DNA of 64,000 bases from Saprospiraceae bacterium (lineage in GTDB: Bacteria > Bacteroidota > Bacteroidia > Chitinophagales > Saprospiraceae), in assembly GCA_016716185.1 (NCBI GenBank), contig JADJWV010000002.1, positions 124,001 to 188,000 of the forward strand, given 5' to 3'. Position 1 is the stretch's first letter; each line of letters begins with the position of its first letter. Shown in pieces: positions 55,293 through 61,867 of this stretch. The notes beneath the pieces were generated by a model that saw nothing but the letters and a program-made list of their open reading frames with translations, was not told the origin of the DNA and made no database searches. Position numbers and translations under genes: made by a program.

Positions 55293-57745
55293 TTAATCCT
55301 GAAGGAATAAGCGTTTAACCCTACCCGAGAGTCTGGCTAAGATTTCGTAGGGAATGGTCTCACAGGCCTGAGCCAGGTCCTCCAACGGAGCATTTTTTCC
55401 GAATATTTCCACCTCCATACCTTCCGAAACGTTTTCCAATCCGGTCAAATCGACCATACACATATCCATGCAAACCACGCCTATCAACGGAACTTTTTGA
55501 CGGTTGATCCAAACCTCAGAGGCCTTGCTGCCGGCATTTCTGGGTAATCCATCAGCATAACCGAGGCTAAGTACTCCAATTTTGGATTCCCGTTTGAGCA
55601 CTCCGGACCTGTTGTAACTTATGGTTTCTCCGGCTGGATAGGTTTTAATCTGGCTGATCCTTGTCTTTAAGGTATGTACTTTTTCAAGTTTATTTTGAAC
55701 GGCAGGGTCGCTGTCGAAGCCGTATAAGCCAATGCCCAATCTGACCATCGAATAGGACATTTCGGGATGTCGCGAGATGCCTCCACTGTTCAAAGCATGT
55801 AAAAATGGTTTGTAACCAATAACTTCAGAGATCTGTTCTGCCATTTTTTCAAATAAGCTCAATTGCTGTTTGGTAAATGCATCAAAAAATGACTGATCAC
55901 TGGCAGCCAGATGAGTAAATATACTTTTTACCTGGATCCAGGGATGTTTACTTAAAATTTCCTGGAGCGCCGGGAGGTCCTGCGACAAAAATCCCAGGCG
56001 ATGCATGCCGGTATCCAGTTTAATATGGATGGGAATAAAATTGGATGATCCCATTTCAAGAAGACATCTTTGCAATTGTGCAATTGAAAAAATTTCAGGT
56101 TCCAGATGATATTCAAATAAACTTTGAAAATCTGAAGTTCCAGGTATTCATAACCATTACCGAAGTCTGACTCCTTTTTGACGGAGCAGGATTCCTTCAT
56201 CGGGATAGGCCACGGCCAGGTATTCAACTTTTTTTGTGTTCGAGTAGTTTAGCGATTTCATAATGGCCACTCCCATAGGCTGCTGCTTTTACAATGGCCA
56301 TGATCTGGGTGCCGGGTTTAAGCAAAGATCTGTAGACATCCAGGTTATGAGCAATCGCCTTGAGATCAATTTCCAAAAGGGTGTCGTGTTTAGACAAACT
56401 AAGTTGATGAAACAGCCGTTCCAATTTGAATTTTCGGGCACCTTTAATGAGAATAAGTTCATTGTGGAAATTTAAATCATCCAGTTTTTCTAAAACATCT
56501 TCTGTATTACGGAATGGGTGAAAACTAAGGTTTCTTTTATTATTAAATTGAAGTGTTGAAATTTCTTCGCCAATGAGGATCACTTTTTGAATGTGATATT
56601 TGTCTATCAAATATTCCAGCCCGGAGAACAATTCTGAATGATCGCGGTGTTCTGCAAAATCAGTAATTACAAGGGTGCGCGGTAGATTCTGGTTTTGCTG
56701 ATCCACGAACTGAAGAGCAAGCTGGAGGGACTTGAGATCCAGGCTGTAACTGTCGTTGATCAGGATGCAGCCATTCAATCCTTCTTTTTGTTCGAGCCTC
56801 ATGCTGAGGTTATGCAAATGGCCGATGCCCTCCTGAATTTCCGATGGAGACATTCCGAGTTCGAGAGCCATGACGATGCAATGCATGATGTTTTCAAGGG
56901 AGGCTTCATCCTGAAACTGCAGATCGAATTCAAATTTTTGCTCATCTCTGAGCAATTCCAAAGCAATATGATCTCCTGCTTTTTTCAGTCTTTTAATTTT
57001 GTAAGCAGCATCTAATTTTTGCGACCAGCTTATGTTTCCATGATGATGCTTTCTGTGATGGTCTATACTTTGGTAATCTTTGCAATAAATGAGTTTTTCG
57101 GCATGATTAAACAACCGGAGTTTTTCCCGGGTCTTTTCGTCCATTCGGAGAAACCCGATTGATGGGCGTCGCCAATATTGGTGATGATGCCAAGAGTGGC
57201 AGAGATCATGGCAGACAAGCGCGGCATTTCACCGGGATTGCTGATACCCGCTTCAAATAATGCAATTTCATGGGTATCGTTTAAATCCAGTACCGACAAA
57301 GCAACACCCAGCTGAGAGTTATAAGATTTTGGATTTTTGCATACTTTGAATTTTGACTGAAGGATGGTTGCCAGCCATTCTTTGACTATGGTTTTGCCGT
57401 TGCTGCCTGTGATTCCGATGATCGGAATGTTAAATTTTTTGCGATGGTGTTCAGCCAGTTTTTGCAAGGCTGACAGGACATCATTGACAACCAGAAAACA
57501 AACGCTGTTGTGGATTTCTTCAGGAATTTCCCGGACTACAAAAACATGTACTCCTGATTCGATGAGTTGCGCAATAAAATTGTGGCCATCACTTCGTGTG
57601 CCTTTCATCGCAAAAAGAGGGTCTGTGCCGGTTGCAAAACAGAGCGGCTGTCGCATTCTGCATGACTGACCGTCCAATCAGCTAACGAACGTTCGTAAGT
57701 TTGTATATGGAATATTTCTGCAAGTTCCTTAACCGTATATTGCAT
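55293..57745 (-). CDS. Bifunctional MurF-alanine racemase (five frame breaks)
   Basis: Joining the pieces gives 817 residues, the normal size of the Bacteroidota MurF-Alr fusion. The MurF half adds D-Ala-D-Ala to the UDP-muramoyl tripeptide. It starts MQYTVKELAEIFHIQ and has the ATP loop GITGSNGKTIVKEW and KNPKSYNSQLGV. The Alr half makes D-Ala. Its PLP lysine lies in AIVKAAAYGSG (usually KANAYGHG), with LDTGMHRLGF, GYADGLPR and CMDMCMVDLT following. Frame breaks lie at 57612-57616, 57134-57137, 56229-56235, about 56161 and about 56145. The start is two bases from the end of purD. Confidence 0.85.
57682..57699. repeat. CTAAC palindrome copy 6, inside murF-alr
   Basis: CTAACGAACGTTCGTAAG differs from the consensus at one base and is followed by TTTGTA, as in other copies. 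On the coding (minus) strand it encodes TYERSL near residue 18, so it is under coding constraint. Confidence 0.75.
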
Positions 57746-57747
57746 GC

Positions 57748-59064
57748 TCAGGAGGTGTGTTCCTTTTCAGACAAACTGATTTCAGGATAGAGATCAAAGC
57801 CAATGTCATTTCTGAAATATTTTTTATCAAATTGAACAGAATGTGCAAGTTGGCGGCAAAGCTGAAGCGCTTCCTTAGGCGAATCTTGAAGTGCGGTAAC
57901 GGCAAAAACTCTGCCTCCCTGAGTTCTTAGCACATATTCATCCAATTTGGTGCCTGCATGAAAGATATAGGAATCCGGAATGAACTCATCTTTGAGTTCT
58001 ATGGGCTTTCCTTTTTCGAAGCTACCCGGATATCCGCCACTGGCAAGCACGATGGTGGCTGCGGTTTTCGGACTGATTTCAATTTTAGAGTCCTGGAGTT
58101 TTTCCGCTTGCATATCCATGAAAAGTTCGAGAAGATCAGATTCAATTCTTGGTAAAATCACCTCCGTCTCCGGGTCACCGAGTCTGCAATTGTATTCGAT
58201 GACCTTTGGTTGCTCGCCTACTTTCATCAGCCCGAAAAAAATAAAACCTTGATAGGGAATTTCATCTGCCTGTAATCCTTTCAATGTCGGTTCAATGATT
58301 TCCCTTTTTACACGGTCCATTAATGCCTGATCTGCAAACGGTACCGGCGAGATAGCACCCATTCCACCTGTGTTGGGGCCCGTGTCTCCTTCTCCTATCC
58401 GTTTGTAGTCTTTCGCTTCAGGTAAAAGAACGTATTGTTTTCCATTCGTAAGTACAAAGACAGAAAACTCAATCCCACTCATAAATTCTTCGATGACCAG
58501 CGTTTCGGATGCCGTACCGAATTTTCCCGAAAGCATGGAGATGATTTCTTTTTCAGCTTCCATGTGATCCTCACAAATGACCACGCCTTTTCCAGCTGCA
58601 AGTCCTGATGCTTTTAGCACAATTGGAGGGATGAGATTGCTGATGTAATCCATGGCATCGTTCAGCTGGTTCTTTTGAAATATTTTGTAAGCTGCAGTTG
58701 GAATTCCATGTTTTTGCATAAAATCTTTGGAAAACGCTTTACTACTTTCCAGTTGTGCACCTTTTTTGCCAGGGCCTACTAAAATGAGCTTGTGTAATCC
58801 TTCCGTTTGTGAAATAGCATCCATGATCCCTGCATCCAGCGGCGCTTCGGGACCGCAAACGACTACATCGATATCGAATTGCCGGATGGCGTGTATGACA
58901 AAGGGGATATCTGACAAATCTCCGGGAATATTGATGGCTACGGACATCGTGCCTGGGTTTCCGGGCAGGACAAAGAGCTGTGCCAGGTTTTCACTTTCAG
59001 ACAATTTCCAGGCAAGTGCGTGTTCGCGTCCACCGGAACCAAGGATCAAAACATTTTTTTTCAT
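57748..59064 (-). CDS. purD: Phosphoribosylamine-glycine ligase
   Basis: A 438-residue ATP-grasp enzyme joining glycine to phosphoribosylamine in purine synthesis. It opens MKKNVLILGSGGREHALAWK. The ATP-grasp core shows KASGLAAGKGVVIC, EEFMSGIEFSVFVLTNG and YKRIGEGDTGPNTGGMGAISP, with the metal-binding EYNCRLGDPETE near residue 300. It ends two bases before murF-alr in the same direction, so both are on one transcript, an unusual pairing of purine and cell-wall genes. Confidence 0.96.
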   Translation of the reverse strand: MKKNVLILGSGGREHALAWKLSESENLAQLFVLPGNPGTMSVAINIPGDLSDIPFVIHAIRQFDIDVVVCGPEAPLDAGIMDAISQTEGLHKLILVGPGKKGAQLESSKAFSKDFMQKHGIPTAAYKIFQKNQLNDAMDYISNLIPPIVLKASGLAAGKGVVICEDHMEAEKEIISMLSGKFGTASETLVIEEFMSGIEFSVFVLTNGKQYVLLPEAKDYKRIGEGDTGPNTGGMGAISPVPFADQALMDRVKREIIEPTLKGLQADEIPYQGFIFFGLMKVGEQPKVIEYNCRLGDPETEVILPRIESDLLELFMDMQAEKLQDSKIEISPKTAATIVLASGGYPGSFEKGKPIELKDEFIPDSYIFHAGTKLDEYVLRTQGGRVFAVTALQDSPKEALQLCRQLAHSVQFDKKYFRNDIGFDLYPEISLSEKEHTS

Positions 59065-59147
59065 AGGATGAATCAGATTACGAAGGTAGAGAATTATGTT
59101 TGATCAGTCTTCAGGAGCCATGGGTGATCTGTTTTTGGAAGTTTCCT

Positions 59148-59915
59148 TTACGAAGAAGTTTTTCCTATATAGTGCCTGTGCAATTCGTTTACTTTTCGTT
59201 GAATATCAGTCATGCGTTCGTCCATCAGACTTTGGTGGATCAGCGAAGGCTCGCGAAAAGAAATATGAGCCTGGTATTCCCATAATTCTTTTATTTCTTC
59301 CATTGGAAGCTGAAAACTTGGGTAGAGTTGGTTATCAGAAATACAAAGCATTTCCTGATTGTTTGGAGTTTTCTGCAATCGCTTATACACCACCCCTTCT
59401 CTTTGTGAAACTACGATATAACAGTTGTTATTTTTTACTTCATCGAGGCGTTCGACGTATTTACAGATCACGATGTTGCCGGGTTCCATGGGAAGCATGG
59501 AGTCGCCTTCGATCTCGAAAGCCCTGAGGTGTCCCTGCAAGGAAGGCAATTGAAATCTGGGCAATTCGCTGATGTATTCCGGGTCCTGGAAGCTGTCCAT
59601 ATAACCTGCGGCTGCTTTGGTGCGAACCAGTTCGATGTTGTTTTTTTCCTGGGCATCGACCGAAATGGCCAAAATTTTAAACTGATCCGACCGTTGATCT
59701 TCCCAGGCCACATTTTTGAGTCTTTGGCTGATGAGGCTTTCTATTTTCAGTCCGTACACCCGGGCTATTTTAGAGAGCGTTTCGATATTGGGTTCGGTAT
59801 GACCGCGTTCGTAATCACCTAGCGTGGTTCTGGGTATGCCTATTTTTTCGGCAGCTTCTGCCTGGGAATAATTTTTTTCCTGTCTTATAAATCTAAGATT
59901 TTCTGCTAAATACAT
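59148..59915 (-). CDS. LexA-like self-cleaving repressor (XRE-S24)
   Basis: A 255-residue repressor: an XRE helix-turn-helix at residues ~5-60 (YSQAEAAEKIGIPRTTLGDYERG) and a peptidase S24 domain. All parts of self-cleavage are visible: Ala103-Gly104 (TKAAAGYM), nucleophile Ser139 in GDSMLP, and Lys178 in VVYKRLQ, with spacing as in LexA. It is divergent from dinB over a 121-base spacer. It probably represses dinB and itself and is inactivated during the DNA-damage response (inference). A CI-like phage repressor is possible, but no phage genes are nearby. Confidence 0.88.
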   Translation of the reverse strand: MYLAENLRFIRQEKNYSQAEAAEKIGIPRTTLGDYERGHTEPNIETLSKIARVYGLKIESLISQRLKNVAWEDQRSDQFKILAISVDAQEKNNIELVRTKAAAGYMDSFQDPEYISELPRFQLPSLQGHLRAFEIEGDSMLPMEPGNIVICKYVERLDEVKNNNCYIVVSQREGVVYKRLQKTPNNQEMLCISDNQLYPSFQLPMEEIKELWEYQAHISFREPSLIHQSLMDERMTDIQRKVNELHRHYIGKTSS

Positions 59916-59935
59916 ATATGTAGTTTATTTGCCCG

Positions 59936-60012
59936 GTACAAAAGTACAAAATAATTGTTGAAAAACTCGTCCAAAAATATTATTCATCCTATTTTTGACG
60001 ATAAATTCGTCA
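59936..60012. promoter_or_regulatory. Divergent promoter/operator region between the S24 repressor and dinB
   Basis: Toward the repressor, TACTTTTG (coding strand, 59939-59946) sits inside the inverted repeat GTACAAAAGTAC at 59936-59947. Toward dinB, TATTTTTG at 59990-59997 overlaps the inverted repeat TGACGA (59996-60001) and TCGTCA (60007-60012) with a 5-base spacer. Each repeat covers a -7 element or the bases just after it, as a repressor site would. The two repeats differ in sequence. Confidence 0.5.
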
Positions 60013-60036
60013 GACAGCTATTCACTAAGGACTTTT

Positions 60037-61185
60037 ATGTATCATCGAGCGATTTTGCATATGGACCTCGATGCATTCTTTGTTTCGGTAGAATGCATCA
60101 AAAACAGTCAGCTCCAGGGGCTTCCGCTGATTGTTGGGGGTTATAGCAGTCGCGGGGTGGTGGCAGCCTGCAGTTATGAGGCCCGGGCATTTGGCGTACA
60201 TTCGGCGATGCCCATGAAAATGGCCTTGCGTTTGTGTCCGCAGGCCACGGTAATTCGCGGCGACATGGATTCTTACACCAAATATTCGGCGATGGTAACC
60301 GATATCATTGCAGAGCAGGCGCCGGTATTTGAAAAGGCTTCTATCGACGAGTTTTATCTGGACCTGACCGGGATGGATCGTTATTTCGGATGTATGAAAT
60401 GGGCTGTGGAGCTCAGGGAAAAACTGATGCGGGAAGCGGGTCTTCCCATTTCGTTTGGTTTGTCGGTCAACAAGCTGGTGTCCAAAATCGGTACCGGCGA
60501 AGCCAAACCCAACGGGATGTTGCAGGTGGCTTCGGGCGAGGAGCGGGAATTTTTATCGCCACTCAGTACCTCCAAGATACCGGGTATCGGCAAGCAGACC
60601 TACAAGCGATTGAGTTTTATGGGGGTGCGTTTCATCCATACCCTGCGCGACATTCCGGTACCCCTGCTGCAGCGCGAGTTTGGCAATGAATCGGGCAAAA
60701 GCTTGTGGGAGCATGCCAATGCCATCGACGAGACAGCGGTGGTGCCCTATCACGAGCAGAAATCCATTTCGAAAGAGACGACATTTGAAAAAGACACTCT
60801 TGACATTCGTCGCATCCGCATCCTGTTGCTCGACATGTGCGAGAAGCTGGCCTTTGAGTTGCGTCAGGGTGGCCGCGTATGTTGTTGTGTAACCGTCAAG
60901 ATCCGCTATGCCGATTTCAATACCTATTCCAAACAAAGGCGCATTGCCTATACGGCGCACGACGACACCCTGCGCAGAGTGAGTTACGAATTGTTTGATG
61001 CCCTGTATGAAAAGCGGCAGCTGATCCGCCTGGTCGGACTCAAATTCAGCGGACTGGTCCAGGGTCATTACCAGATCAGTTTGTTTGAAGACACAGCAGA
61101 GCAGATCTCCCTGATGCAGCAACTGGATCACATCCGCCGCCGCTGGGGCGCAGGTTCGGTGATGCGGGCTGCGGTGTTGAAGTAG
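60037..61185 (+). CDS. dinB: DNA polymerase IV
   Basis: A 382-residue Y-family polymerase that copies damaged DNA. It starts MYHRAILHMDLDAFFVSVE, the standard opening carrying the first catalytic aspartate. I chose this ATG because an upstream TTG adds unrelated residues. Other motifs are YEARAFGVHSAMP, the catalytic SIDEFYLDLTG, the helix-hairpin-helix region IPGIGKQTYKRL and the little-finger domain (SISKETTFEKD). The divergent LexA-like gene probably controls it. Its GC content looks higher than that of its neighbours. A heptanucleotide array follows the stop. Confidence 0.95.
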   Translation: MYHRAILHMDLDAFFVSVECIKNSQLQGLPLIVGGYSSRGVVAACSYEARAFGVHSAMPMKMALRLCPQATVIRGDMDSYTKYSAMVTDIIAEQAPVFEKASIDEFYLDLTGMDRYFGCMKWAVELREKLMREAGLPISFGLSVNKLVSKIGTGEAKPNGMLQVASGEEREFLSPLSTSKIPGIGKQTYKRLSFMGVRFIHTLRDIPVPLLQREFGNESGKSLWEHANAIDETAVVPYHEQKSISKETTFEKDTLDIRRIRILLLDMCEKLAFELRQGGRVCCCVTVKIRYADFNTYSKQRRIAYTAHDDTLRRVSYELFDALYEKRQLIRLVGLKFSGLVQGHYQISLFEDTAEQISLMQQLDHIRRRWGAGSVMRAAVLK

Positions 61186-61191
61186 GGGGGA

Positions 61192-61254
61192 GGCTTAAAG
61201 CTTAAAGCTCAAAGCCTAAAGCCGGAAGCTCAAAGGCTAAAGCCTAAAGCCTAA
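61192..61254. repeat. Heptanucleotide array, unit AGCYTAA (9 copies)
   Basis: AGCTTAA, AGCTCAA, AGCCTAA, AGCCGGA and AGGCTAA follow one another with a strict 7-base step. It starts seven bases after the dinB stop. Confidence 0.88.
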
Positions 61255-61273
61255 AGCAATTTGGTTTATTAAA

Positions 61274-61291
61274 CTAACTAACGTTTGTTAG
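61274..61291. repeat. CTAAC palindrome copy 7
   Basis: CTAACTAACGTTTGTTAG is a near-perfect palindrome lying 20 bases after the AGCYTAA array. Confidence 0.75.
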
Positions 61292-61344
61292 AATTAGGGT
61301 AAAAGAAGAAAAGAGAGGACTTGTGCTGGGCTAATTGTCCTTAG

Positions 61345-61374
61345 ATTTGCGCAGAGAAATTTTTCTGCGTAAAT
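61345..61374. other. Hairpin downstream of dinB
   Basis: ATTT-G-CGCAGA (61345-61355) pairs with TCTGCG-T-AAAT (61364-61374) around an 8-base loop that is rich in A and T. It could end the dinB transcript, though no T run follows. Confidence 0.45.
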
Positions 61375-61451
61375 CTGAGAAATCTGCGGGAGTCTCTACG
61401 GATGATTCAGTTTGTCGATAACGTTGAAAATGAATACTGATATTTCCATAA

Positions 61452-61469
61452 CTAACAAATGTTAGTTAC
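61452..61469. repeat. CTAAC palindrome copy 8 (shorter spacing)
   Basis: CTAACAAATGTTAGTTAC has the family arms (CTAACA and TGTTAG) drawn closer together. It ends four bases before the longest array. Confidence 0.6.
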
Positions 61470-61472
61470 ATT

Positions 61473-61693
61473 TCCAACACCTAGCACCTAACACCTAACA
61501 TCTAACACCTAACACCTAACACCTAACACCTAACATCCAACACCTAACATCTAACACCTAACATCTAACACCTAACATCTAACACCTAACATCTAACACC
61601 TAACATCTAACACCTAACACCTAACATCCAACACCTAACATCCAACACCTAACACCTAACATCTAACATCTAACACCTCACACCTAACTGACA
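61473..61693. repeat. Longest heptanucleotide array, unit CCTAACA (about 31 copies)
   Basis: CCTAACA, TCTAACA and TCCAACA follow one another in a strict 7-base step for about 220 bases. The first three bases vary most. It is telomere-like in look but internal and heterogeneous. The following 174 bases to the next gene contain TACTTTTG at 61839-61846, a possible -7 promoter element. Confidence 0.95.
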
Positions 61694-61867
61694 TTGATCC
61701 ATTTACAGGTACGCAACAAATAGCAAATAAAATCTTGACATTTTCATCATTTGAATTTGTCAATTTATAAATTTTAGTTTGAAGATTTGATAACGGAGTG
61801 ATGACTTGCTAAATAATGCTCTATTCTTTTTGGGCAGATACTTTTGCAACAACTCAAAACTAAATTT

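Noticed and set aside
53224..57745. Calling the PPIase and murF-alr genes pseudogenes
   Set aside because: Single-base repairs restore full-length proteins with intact motifs, and murF-alr is normally essential, so sequence error fits better.
59096..59527. 143-residue open frame on the plus strand over the S24 repressor
   Set aside because: It is antisense to a well-supported gene, and its composition looks non-coding.
59148..59915. Prophage CI repressor
   Set aside because: No phage genes are within reach, and the divergent gene is dinB, which fits a DNA-damage switch.
8943..61693. CRISPR arrays
   Set aside because: The tandem arrays have 7- or 8-bp units with no unique spacers, and no cas genes are present.
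61473..61693. Eukaryotic telomere or chimeric contig end
   Set aside because: CCTAACA resembles telomeric repeats, but units vary, the array is internal, and bacterial genes flank it closely on both sides.
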